Origin: Candidatus Hydrogenedentota bacterium
GTDB lineage: Bacteria > Hydrogenedentota > Hydrogenedentia > Hydrogenedentales > Hydrogenedentaceae
Assembly: GCA_026415215.1 (NCBI GenBank)
Contig: JAOAHN010000033.1
Coordinates: forward strand, 1-42,513
DNA: 42,513 nucleotides
Direction: 5' to 3'
Position numbers and translations under genes: made by a program. Below the pieces are notes generated by a model, which did no database searches, was not told the DNA's origin, and saw only the letters and a program-made list of their open reading frames with translations. Shown here in pieces: positions 8,385-16,543 of this stretch (the stretch's first letter is position 1; each line of letters starts with the position of its first letter).

Positions 8385-8400
8385 TGTTTCACATGAAACA
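8385..8400. other. parS-like centromere site, copy 1
   Basis: The palindrome TGTTTCACATGAAACA differs by one base from the canonical ParB-binding parS TGTTTCACGTGAAACA; the match extends to a perfect 18-bp palindrome with the flanking A and T. It lies just upstream of the phospholipase-like gene. parS sites cluster near oriC in most bacteria. parA and parB are not in the window. Confidence 0.7.
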
Positions 8401-8479
8401 TTTATGTGTGGAATTGTAGACCAAAGGCTTACAGTATAACTACATTATTTGTTAAAATCTGTTACATTTTTCTGCACTA

Positions 8480-8495
8480 TGTTTCACATGAAACA
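8480..8495. other. parS-like centromere site, copy 2
   Basis: This is an exact second copy of the 16-bp palindrome, again extending to 18 bp with A and T on either side. It starts 95 bp from copy 1, in the same 176-nt gap between the ABC permease gene and the phospholipase-like gene. The intervening sequence is not repeated, so this is not a tandem duplication. That favours selection for the site itself. Confidence 0.7.
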
Positions 8496-8532
8496 TCGCC
8501 CTAACTTATTAATAATTACTAACTTACAGTGT

Positions 8533-10227
8533 TTATCCTTTAAGTCCTGTAAGTGTGATTCCTTGTATAAATTGTCTTTGTGCAAAGAAGAACAGTAATA
8601 TCACTGGCACAGTCATCAACACTGCTGCTGCCATCATCAGGTCAAATCGAGCGAACCATATCATCCAAGCATGCAAGGCAAACAACCCTAAACTAAGAGG
8701 ATATTTGGCTTGGTCAGATAAGAATATTAAAGGTCCCATAAAATCGTTCCAAACCCATAAAAATGTAAAAATGGCAACTGTTGCTAAAGCAGGTTTTATT
8801 AGCGGAATTATGATATGCCAATATATTCTTAAATAGCCACATCCGTCAATTAAGGCACTATCTTCTAAATCTCGTGGTATGCTTAACATAAATTGCCTCA
8901 ATAAGAATATGAAGAAAGCATTTCCAAAAAATGCGGGTACCCATAACGGTGCTAAAGTATTGTATAGCCTCAAGTTCTTCCAGATCAAGAAGAGAGGGAC
9001 CAGTGTAACTTGGGCGGGGATCATTAGTGTGGCTAATATAAGAATGAAATAGTAATCTCTGCCAGGCCAGCGTAATCTTGCAAAGGCATAAGCAACGAAA
9101 GAAGCGGAAAAAACTTGCCCCACTATATTAAGTATTACTAATATAAAGCTATTCATTATATATCTGCTCATCGGAACTTCCCGCAGGACCTCTCTATAAT
9201 TACCCCAAGCCTTTCTTAAAAGGACTATTGGGTATGAGACTTTACTTATTTGTAATCGTAACCTCATCATTCCTGGTGGTGTCTCAGGACTATTACCAAT
9301 ATCTCTAAGTGTATACCAACTCTTCATCATTATGCTTTTATCTTCCTCACTGTAAACTTGCCATAAAACATCTTGCCAAGTACTGTTTTGGAGATAAACA
9401 GCCTCTGTAGCTTCAAACCTCCGCCCTCCTACATCAACTGTAGCCCATACTGTATACCAAGACCTGTCACCTCTTAATGATAATCTTATCTTTTTGAAAT
9501 CCTTACTACTTATAGTGCAAGGAGCCACTGTTTCTAATGTGAATTCTCTGTGTTTTGAAAAATCATAGTGGACCTCGATACTCTTTCTTGGGAAATATTC
9601 CAACTGGGGTACTAACTTTGCACACTCTCCTTTAATATTCCACTTTAAAGTTTCGGCATTTCCCACATTATAACTTTCTGCTGACCAAGTTTTTATTAAA
9701 ATATCTCCTAATGCTACTCTCCTATATACATTGTCAAAAGAAGATACTATGAGTTCAGGAGTAATTTCCTGTCTAATCCACTTTATGTATTTTGCTTCCT
9801 CATCAGTCCACAGTTCCTTAGGCATTCTCCTATATAGAGTAGCAAGGGTAAAATCTATCAGATAGTTCTCTTCTAAATAAGAGTGGATGAAATTGGGAAT
9901 TTTGTTTTTTAGTTCAACGAAAGATTCTTTTACTATTTTTCTACCATCTTCTAAAAACCTATTCCATTTCTCATCGTTAACATCAGGGGGCTGGATAGGG
10001 AGTTCATTGGCATTGGCTCCGAGGTATGGGGATTTTATAACTATTGGTGGTGCCGGAGGAAACCAACTGGGAGGATACATTTCATCTTGAGCCTTAAAAC
10101 TCGTTCCAATAAGCCAAATGAACGGAGCAGAAAATATGATAGACCCCGCTATTAAAACTGAATGATATAATAGGAATTTTATAGCCCTCTTTACTTTAAA
10201 CAGGACTTTATTCACCTTCACGCTCAT
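8533..10227 (-). CDS. Sugar ABC transporter permease (MalG-like) with large extracytoplasmic insertion
   Basis: This is the second permease of a CUT1-type carbohydrate importer. A first membrane helix lies at about residues 17-40 (HSVLIAGSIIFSAPFIWLIG), followed by SFKAQDEMYPP. The usual MalG body resumes near residue 330 with NYREVLREVPMSRYIMNS, then five helices. The EAA loop, which docks the ATPase, is EDSALIDGCGYLRIYWHIII from residue 455. MalG-type proteins are about 280 residues; this one has 564 because about 270 residues are inserted after helix 1, on the outer face. The insert is not recognised; its second half looks beta-rich (VHYDFSKHREFTLETVAP; RSWYTVWATVDVGGRRFEA) and could bind sugar or the binding-protein domain. 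The gene overlaps the preceding fusion gene by 20 nt, so the two are translationally coupled. No ATPase gene is nearby; a shared MsmX/UgpC-like ATPase elsewhere is likely. Confidence 0.85.
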   Translation of the reverse strand: MSVKVNKVLFKVKRAIKFLLYHSVLIAGSIIFSAPFIWLIGTSFKAQDEMYPPSWFPPAPPIVIKSPYLGANANELPIQPPDVNDEKWNRFLEDGRKIVKESFVELKNKIPNFIHSYLEENYLIDFTLATLYRRMPKELWTDEEAKYIKWIRQEITPELIVSSFDNVYRRVALGDILIKTWSAESYNVGNAETLKWNIKGECAKLVPQLEYFPRKSIEVHYDFSKHREFTLETVAPCTISSKDFKKIRLSLRGDRSWYTVWATVDVGGRRFEATEAVYLQNSTWQDVLWQVYSEEDKSIMMKSWYTLRDIGNSPETPPGMMRLRLQISKVSYPIVLLRKAWGNYREVLREVPMSRYIMNSFILVILNIVGQVFSASFVAYAFARLRWPGRDYYFILILATLMIPAQVTLVPLFLIWKNLRLYNTLAPLWVPAFFGNAFFIFLLRQFMLSIPRDLEDSALIDGCGYLRIYWHIIIPLIKPALATVAIFTFLWVWNDFMGPLIFLSDQAKYPLSLGLFALHAWMIWFARFDLMMAAAVLMTVPVILLFFFAQRQFIQGITLTGLKG

Positions 10228-12667
10228 AGTAAACCCACCTTTGGGAAATCTTTAATTGCAAGAGAGTGAAAATTAGTATTATTCCGAAAAGAACCCAAGC
10301 CAGGGCGGATGCATATCCCATCCTTAGATATTGAAATCCATTGTTAAATAAATAATATGCATAAAACAAAGTTGAATCTACTGGTCCGCCTTGTGTCATT
10401 ATGAACGCCTGGGTGAAAATCTGGAAGGTAGCTATGAAACCCATTATTAAATTGAATAAGATATATGGGGTTAACATAGGCAAAGTGATATAGAAAAACT
10501 TTCTGATAGCACCCGCTCCATCGATCTCCGCTGCCTCATATAGTTGAGTAGGGATAGTTTTAAGACCTGCGAGCCAGATTATCATGCTACCACCCGATGC
10601 CCATACGCCCATAAGAATCAGAGCAGGTTTTGACCATTTGGGGTCTTGCAACCAGAGCGGACCCGTTATACCCAATTTAGCTAAAATGGCGTTCATCATG
10701 CCCTCTTGCGGATTAAAAATCCACAGCCATAGGATAGAAGCGGCAACACCTGGCATAATAGCTGGGAGATAGAATAAGGTTCTATATGTTGCCATCCCCC
10801 GCCACTCCTTTTGGAGTAGCAGAGCTATGGCTAAACTCACTAACATACCAAGAGGCACACCTATGGTCATTACTATGGTATTCCAAAGGGATTTGTAGAA
10901 TAACGGGTCGTTTAGCATAAACCTGTAATTTTCCAGACCTACCCATTTTGGTGGAGATAACACATCATATTCACAACAGCTCATGATGAGGGAAAAGAAT
11001 AGAGGTCCTCCACCAAAGACTAAGAATCCGAGGAACCATGGGCTTGCAAAGAAGTAGCCGGCATAAAATTCCTTTTTGAAATAGCTTCTTGCGGAAGCTC
11101 GTTTGAAGAGGACATAAGTAATAATAATCATAATTATAATAATAGTGCTAATATACCCTATAACAATTGGTTTCCAGGAAATTTGGGGATAAGGTTTGGG
11201 ATTATAGATTTTATCGAGTTCTTTTTGGACTACACCAGTGCCTCTATCTAAAGCGATTTTGGCGTTTTTAACATAGTCCTGGTCATATTTTTTATAAATT
11301 CCCTCCCACATACTTCTAACATGTTCATTCCAAAGTAGTTGTCCCACAGGTGTAACAGGTCGATATCGAGCGTCTGGCATCATCGAAACGAAAATTCTCA
11401 TGGCGTTTTTAAAACTTTCTTCTACAGTGGGGTCAGAATATAGGTAATGATTCATTACCCATTCAGTTATATCTTTCCTTGCACTCATCCGTGGAATGAA
11501 TATGGTACCTGAGCCTTTGACCTTTTCCATTTCTGCGTTATTTCTTATTTCTACTCCCCTTTTTGAAACCAGGAATTTTATAAACAGCCAAGCTTCTTCT
11601 GGATGTTTTGCAGTAGCGGGGATTACATAAGCAAAGCCACCACTCCACCCTACTCGCTTTTTGCCTTCGGGGGCAGGGGGAGGCACTACCCCAAAACGCA
11701 TTCCCCTTCTCGAGTTGGCGATGGGGATTAAGGCAAAGTCCCCATCTATTTTCATAGCGACTCTGCCAGCTACGAAGGGGTCGAGATCTCCTATTAGCAT
11801 AGAGGTTTGAAATGCCATTACTTTCTCAGCGCCACCCATGGCATCGTATATTTCTGACATGAATGCGAGAGCCTCTACTATTTCTGGAGAATTTAAAGTG
11901 CAAGTTTTGCCATCTTGACTCATAAATTCTCCACCATTCAGCCAGCCATAGATATATAACCAAGAATTGCCATAATTGGGGATGAAACCGATTTGTTTTA
12001 TATTTCCATACTCATCCTTTTCAGTCATAATCACCGCTGCCTTTTTTAGTTGTTCCCAAGTGCTTGGAGGTCCAACCTTAGAGGGGTCGTTTGGATCTAC
12101 ACATCCGATGGCTTTTAGTTGTTCTGCATACTTTTCTAAGAGATCAATATTGTAATATAGTGCCCTGTTGTCCGTGTCGCATGGTATGGCGTAGAGTTTA
12201 CCATTGTAATGGCTCTCTTCCCAGCAGGGTCTGAAGAAATATTCTTCTCGTAGAGTAAGTGGGTCATCAGGTCGTTCACGCAGGTCTCTTTCATAGAATT
12301 CTTGCAGGCAAAGGAATGCTCCCCGTGATGCCCATTCTGCGACTGCGAATCTGTCGAAAAAGACTACATCAGGCGGATTACCTCCTGCTACCGCACAAAG
12401 TAATCTTTGAGGGTCGTCTGTTTTATTGAGAGATGCGCTTTGTCCCATAACTACTCTTATCTTAGGCTTATTTTTTACCCCGTCATAAAGGTGCTCAAAG
12501 TCCCGGACTGCTTCCCCAGCGAAAAAATCCATTTCATTTCCCCAGTAGTATAGTTGCACTTCTTCTTCGGCTGGGATTCGGCATTGGAAACTTAAAATTA
12601 GGATTGTAAGAGAGTATATATAGAGTCTTATTCTCTGTTCTTGGGAACTCTCGTTTTTATCTTTCAC
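10208..12667 (-). CDS. Fusion of sugar-binding protein and MalF-like ABC permease
   Basis: Two transporter parts are joined in one 819-residue chain. Residues about 1-30 form a hydrophobic N-terminal segment. Residues 35-480 are a family-1 solute-binding domain (QLYYWGNEMDFF, then GGNPPDVVFFDRFAVAEWA, then GWSGGFAYVIPATAKHPEEA). A membrane helix begins at W498 (GYISTIIIIMIIITYVLF) and leads into a MalF-type permease of about 280 residues. The permease has an EAA loop near residues 705-735 (LYEAAEIDGAGAIRKFF) and ends QRWVYYEREGE. The start is GTG at 12667, with GGAG 8 nt upstream. It overlaps the second permease gene by 20 nt. The binding domain should sit tethered outside the membrane. In most bacteria the two parts are separate genes. 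Substrate is not known; the arabinosidase and rhamnose isomerase genes nearby hint at plant-type sugars. Confidence 0.88.
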   Translation of the reverse strand: MKDKNESSQEQRIRLYIYSLTILILSFQCRIPAEEEVQLYYWGNEMDFFAGEAVRDFEHLYDGVKNKPKIRVVMGQSASLNKTDDPQRLLCAVAGGNPPDVVFFDRFAVAEWASRGAFLCLQEFYERDLRERPDDPLTLREEYFFRPCWEESHYNGKLYAIPCDTDNRALYYNIDLLEKYAEQLKAIGCVDPNDPSKVGPPSTWEQLKKAAVIMTEKDEYGNIKQIGFIPNYGNSWLYIYGWLNGGEFMSQDGKTCTLNSPEIVEALAFMSEIYDAMGGAEKVMAFQTSMLIGDLDPFVAGRVAMKIDGDFALIPIANSRRGMRFGVVPPPAPEGKKRVGWSGGFAYVIPATAKHPEEAWLFIKFLVSKRGVEIRNNAEMEKVKGSGTIFIPRMSARKDITEWVMNHYLYSDPTVEESFKNAMRIFVSMMPDARYRPVTPVGQLLWNEHVRSMWEGIYKKYDQDYVKNAKIALDRGTGVVQKELDKIYNPKPYPQISWKPIVIGYISTIIIIMIIITYVLFKRASARSYFKKEFYAGYFFASPWFLGFLVFGGGPLFFSLIMSCCEYDVLSPPKWVGLENYRFMLNDPLFYKSLWNTIVMTIGVPLGMLVSLAIALLLQKEWRGMATYRTLFYLPAIMPGVAASILWLWIFNPQEGMMNAILAKLGITGPLWLQDPKWSKPALILMGVWASGGSMIIWLAGLKTIPTQLYEAAEIDGAGAIRKFFYITLPMLTPYILFNLIMGFIATFQIFTQAFIMTQGGPVDSTLFYAYYLFNNGFQYLRMGYASALAWVLFGIILIFTLLQLKISQRWVYYEREGE

Positions 12668-12889
12668 TTCTTAAACTCCATAACGGCAAAAGTATATAGT
12701 AGTTAATGTGTAAGATATGTTTCAAGCAGTAATTTTTTGTTATATGATTTGCAGGGAAAGGGGAAAAGATAGTATTGTAGGAGATATGAGAATGCCTTAT
12801 ATGACTTTTGATTTCCATCCATCCTGTAATAGATACGGATATATTTTAGAATGATTTCTCAATCCGCATGTTGAAAGGAGGATACATCT

Positions 12890-14716
12890 ATGGTTTGGAA
12901 AGGAGGTAAAGTTGAAATTTGCTACTTACCTTTTACGCTTCTGTATTTCTTCATACTTGTATCAAACCTATCTATGGCAGGTAGTTCGGTTGTATTTTAC
13001 CCATCGGGTGAACTTGATTGGCGGATTAATTGGGTGCAGAACCGGTTCGACTATGTTCAGGAGCCCGCTTTTACGGATGAGTTTATACTTCAAGATGTGA
13101 GGTTAGACCCTAACTATCCCCGGAGGTTTCAAGAGTTCAGTGGAGATATATCTGGGAGATTTATAGAAGCTATTATTATAGAACCGAGGAGTGATAGGCA
13201 CAAGAAGTGGATTAGGCGACTTGTGGGGGAAGTTCTAAAGAATCAAAGAGAGGATGGTAGATTTGGAAATCCTAATCTCGTTTTCACGAAAGATCAGATA
13301 GATAGAGAACACATGGCTCTACTCTGGGGAAACGGTAGACTCTTAGTAGGGTTAGCCACATATTATCAGAGTAATCCTGACCCTGAAGTTCTAACATCTG
13401 CTAAGAGAATGGCTGATTTTTTCCTCAGGATTTTTGAGGAGTGTGCTCAGCCAGATGTTATAAGAAGATTGGAGAACCAAGGAGCAAATGGGTTCATTTG
13501 TTTTACGCAGTGGAACGAAGGTCTTGAACTTCTCTCACGGATAAGTGGTGAGACTAAATATCGAGAGTTTGCCATGAAGTTAGAACCTCTTTTACCGCCT
13601 CCTGCTCCTCAACATACCCATGGATATTTAACTACCCTTAGGGGTGCTATGTTAATCTGGGAAAGCGGTAAGGACTCGGAGATACTCACCCGTGTTGAGA
13701 AGAGGTATGAAGAGCTCCAGAGAGAAGGATGGTTTCAATTGAATGGAGGAGTAGCAGAGTATTTTAACAAAGCATATACTCGAGATGAAGGATGCTCTGA
13801 AGCAGACCTTGTTAGATTATGTATTCAGCTTTGGTTAGCTACTGGAAAGGAAATTTACCTTGACCATGCAGAAAAGTGTGTATTTAACAGTTTATTTCCG
13901 AGTCAGTTTGAGACTGGGGATTTTGGCCATCACACATTCGATAAAAGGGGATATGTGCAATCCCCTGGACAAGGTAGAGCTTGGTGGTGCTGTTCAATGC
14001 ACGGCTTGCGAGCTCTGCAGGAAGTAAAGAAAATTGTAATTGATAGTCCCAGGCCAAGGAATATTCGTGTGAATCTGTTTTTATCTGGTGAATTTACTTC
14101 AGATGATGTAGACCTTATTGCTACTCGAAGAAGCACATCAAAAGGGAGTTTTGAGTATGTTATGAAATTCACGAAGACTACGAACGCTGAAAGTGCAATT
14201 TCTATAAGGCACCCGTCTTGGGCGGAAAAGATGGATATTTTTATCAATGGCAAGAGTGAATTTACAAGTGAGAGTAAGAAAGGATATGTTGATATTACTC
14301 GGGTGTGGGTTCCAGGGGATGAGATAAAAGTAGTGGTATCTCCGGAGATAAAAATAGTTGATTCTCAGGGTAACCTTGTTAACATCTCCGAACTGACCCA
14401 ACCCAAATTAGTGGGGATTTTTGTAGGCCCCTGGTTGTTGGGAGTCAACGCAGATACTAATCCAATGTTCCACGGAGAGCCTTATCTTGACAATATACTT
14501 TTGCTACCTGAAACATCTCAGATGTTAAAGGCTTTTGTTGAGTTCGGTGACGAACGGACTAATCCTCTCACCTCGGGACCTCGGCTCACTCTAAGCTACA
14601 TTCATTCCGGATTCCCAGACCCTTGCATAGTAAAGCTGACAGCACTATCCGAACGGTCCATAACTCCTGAGACCACTTTTACCTTCCTCCATCTTGCGAA
14701 AACAAATACGCAGTAG
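12890..14716 (+). CDS. Secreted GH127-type (DUF1680) beta-L-arabinofuranosidase-like glycosidase
   Basis: This family removes beta-L-arabinofuranose from oligosaccharides and glycoproteins with a zinc-bound cysteine nucleophile. After a signal peptide (LPFTLLYFFILVSNLSMAG), the (alpha/alpha)6 catalytic domain shows the expected metal site. The site is E300-G-C302 within TRDEGCSEADLVRL, and C367-C368 in AWWCCSMHG, matching the Glu-x-Cys and Cys-Cys pairs of HypBA1 (E338, C340, C417, C418). C367 would be the nucleophile. The LWLATGKEIYLDHAEK segment is also typical. A beta-sandwich follows to residue 608. The start is set by AAAGGAGG at 12874-12881, 8 nt before ATG. It is divergent from the transporter genes (222 nt apart), which suggests joint use. 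Related families GH142 or GH146 are possible. Confidence 0.82.
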   Translation: MVWKGGKVEICYLPFTLLYFFILVSNLSMAGSSVVFYPSGELDWRINWVQNRFDYVQEPAFTDEFILQDVRLDPNYPRRFQEFSGDISGRFIEAIIIEPRSDRHKKWIRRLVGEVLKNQREDGRFGNPNLVFTKDQIDREHMALLWGNGRLLVGLATYYQSNPDPEVLTSAKRMADFFLRIFEECAQPDVIRRLENQGANGFICFTQWNEGLELLSRISGETKYREFAMKLEPLLPPPAPQHTHGYLTTLRGAMLIWESGKDSEILTRVEKRYEELQREGWFQLNGGVAEYFNKAYTRDEGCSEADLVRLCIQLWLATGKEIYLDHAEKCVFNSLFPSQFETGDFGHHTFDKRGYVQSPGQGRAWWCCSMHGLRALQEVKKIVIDSPRPRNIRVNLFLSGEFTSDDVDLIATRRSTSKGSFEYVMKFTKTTNAESAISIRHPSWAEKMDIFINGKSEFTSESKKGYVDITRVWVPGDEIKVVVSPEIKIVDSQGNLVNISELTQPKLVGIFVGPWLLGVNADTNPMFHGEPYLDNILLLPETSQMLKAFVEFGDERTNPLTSGPRLTLSYIHSGFPDPCIVKLTALSERSITPETTFTFLHLAKTNTQ

Positions 14717-14830
14717 ACTTCTTAAAGAGCAGATATTTTATTTGTTTTTTTGATTTTTTAAGAGGGGTCTTTGTCTCGGTTTACCGTTTTAATCATTTAT
14801 GTAGCAAATTTATACATGGATTTGGATGTC

Positions 14831-16129
14831 TTATTTAGAAGAGGAGAGTATCTTAATCGCTTGCTGGAAGAAGATAGACTGAAGAGGTTTGATGGCAAGG
14901 AGGGCTTTGCCGGGGTTTGTCTTTTCGAGAACCGACAATATGCGAGCAAAGGCTCGGTATGAAAACTTTTCAGGACTCTCTAAAATCAAGTCTGAAAGTT
15001 TGCCTCTTTCTATTGCACGCTGTATCATACGGTCGAAAGCAGTTTCTGGAGGAAGAACGCGTTGGGGTCGAGCTTTCATAGTGATAGCTCCTGATTTGCA
15101 TACTGTACTACACACTCCACATCCTAAGCATAGTGTTTCGTCTAATTTTGCAATTTTATTTGCATTTGTATCCATAGTATTTGAGTTTTCAATATCAATA
15201 GCATTTACAGGGCATACTTTGGAGCATTTTCCACAGCCCTTACATTTATCTGGGTCAACGGACATTATCCAATTTGATGTTTTTATAGCATGTTTGATGT
15301 TGCAGGTACGGATTGCATTAATCAGAGTGCAACAGCAAGCACAGCAGTTGCATAAGAAGGTCACTTGTTTTTGGACATTGTCTCCTATTTGAACCAACTG
15401 TTGAGATTTACATTCTTCCACAATTTTCAAGGCATCTTTAGAGGTTATTTTTTTAGAAATTTGCATCTGTATCATGGCGTCTGCACCGCCATTAATAGAT
15501 ATACAAGTCTCCAAAGGTGCAGAACATGCCTTACCAAGATGTTGATTATTATGGCGACAGGCACATAAACCCAGGCTTAAATTTGAGGCGGTTTCTAAGA
15601 TTCTTGAGATGCGTTCCCAGTCTAATATTTCTGTGCTGACTTCTTCTGTTTGTTCTAATGGCAATGCCTCCTCACGAACGAAAGTGCGAGCAAATGGAAA
15701 ATCTGTGTCAAAAGCACTGTGTATGAAATCTTTATTCTTTTTCAGGTAATCGTCAAAGAGTTTGGCTAATTTTGGAAGAGGTAGATTGTCGCGGACACGC
15801 ATCATTATGAATTCAAAGATACCCCCTAAGACAGGGGCTAAAGAGTAAAAATGGTCATCACCCTTTTTAACATCAACTACGAGTCCCCGCAGAGCCAACT
15901 CAGAAAGTTTTTCCTTTAGAGCAGTGGGGTCCATAGATAGTTCTTGTGATAGTTTTTTTAATGAGGTAGGTCGTGTCGGTAATTGTCGAGCAAGCTGGGC
16001 TTCCTCCGGGGTAAACAGGATCTTTAATATTTCTGTTAGCTCCGGGGAAGATGGAGCGGTAGTGATAAAATTATCCATTCGTTGTTGAAGTAGTAGGTAT
16101 TCCCGTTCTGGATTAACAATGTGCCCCAT
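14831..16129 (-). CDS. Winged-helix/cysteine-rich protein with two [4Fe-4S] ferredoxin motifs
   Basis: This appears to be a soluble iron-sulfur protein. Residues 30-95 look like a winged helix (LPTRPTSLKKLSQELSMDPTALKEKL). A first cysteine group is C189, C191, C202, C209 (CACRHN...CSAPLETC). A second dense group is CNCCACCC at 260-267. Two classical ferredoxin motifs follow: C296, C299, C302, C306 and C334, C337, C340, C344 (CxxCxxCxxxC), each able to hold one [4Fe-4S] cluster. The 432-residue protein is intact. Its exact role is unknown to me. Candidates are an electron-transfer protein or a redox- or metal-responsive regulator. It converges with the arabinosidase gene (114 nt between them). 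No partner oxidoreductase is adjacent. Confidence 0.75.
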   Translation of the reverse strand: MGHIVNPEREYLLLQQRMDNFITTAPSSPELTEILKILFTPEEAQLARQLPTRPTSLKKLSQELSMDPTALKEKLSELALRGLVVDVKKGDDHFYSLAPVLGGIFEFIMMRVRDNLPLPKLAKLFDDYLKKNKDFIHSAFDTDFPFARTFVREEALPLEQTEEVSTEILDWERISRILETASNLSLGLCACRHNNQHLGKACSAPLETCISINGGADAMIQMQISKKITSKDALKIVEECKSQQLVQIGDNVQKQVTFLCNCCACCCTLINAIRTCNIKHAIKTSNWIMSVDPDKCKGCGKCSKVCPVNAIDIENSNTMDTNANKIAKLDETLCLGCGVCSTVCKSGAITMKARPQRVLPPETAFDRMIQRAIERGKLSDLILESPEKFSYRAFARILSVLEKTNPGKALLAIKPLQSIFFQQAIKILSSSK

Positions 16130-16349
16130 ATACTCTTACCTTTTTGTAGTATTAAATGATTTTCAATAGTATAACTAATTTTTGAGATGCGGAAACAAGG
16201 TTGTTCTTAATGTTCTATGAGGGGGTTGGAAGATTCTCTATTTAGGATACTGGCATTTAAGTTATGGACTATGAAACGCAGATATATATCCCATAAATTT
16301 GTGGACAAACTGCAAGTGGGGAGATTTGGGAGTTAGTAATTCATAATAT

Positions 16350-16523
16350 ATGAGAGAATTTCACCTAATATGGAAGAATATTAAAGTTGGTCATCTCGGG
16401 TTAGCGGATATTAATGCTATTTTAGTATATCGAGATTCTTCTCTATCTGCTCTTGAAAAGTGTGATTCCGTTATGGAGAGATTTTGCGACGGGATTATAA
16501 TATATAAAAAAAGTAGTATTTAA
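16350..16523 (+). CDS. Short hypothetical ORF upstream of the aldo/keto reductase
   Basis: ATG at 16350 opens a 57-codon frame ending TAA at 16521-16523 (MREFHLIWKNIKVGHLGL, later ALEKCDSVMERFCDG). The composition looks plausible for a protein, but there is no ribosome binding site and no family is recognised. It ends 20 nt before the aldo/keto reductase start and overlaps a possible -10 element (TATAAT, 16496-16501). It may be a remnant. The rest of the gap, 16130-16349, shows nothing I can name. Confidence 0.25.
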   Translation: MREFHLIWKNIKVGHLGLADINAILVYRDSSLSALEKCDSVMERFCDGIIIYKKSSI

Positions 16524-16543
16524 TAACATTAGGAGGTTCGAAT

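Noticed and set aside
11105..11150. AT-rich ATAATAATC-type simple repeat
   Set aside because: It is in frame within the transporter fusion gene and encodes the Ile-rich membrane helix after the binding domain.
13930..14401. Two minus-strand open frames within the arabinofuranosidase gene
   Set aside because: They overlap a gene with intact catalytic motifs and show no motif or ribosome binding site of their own.
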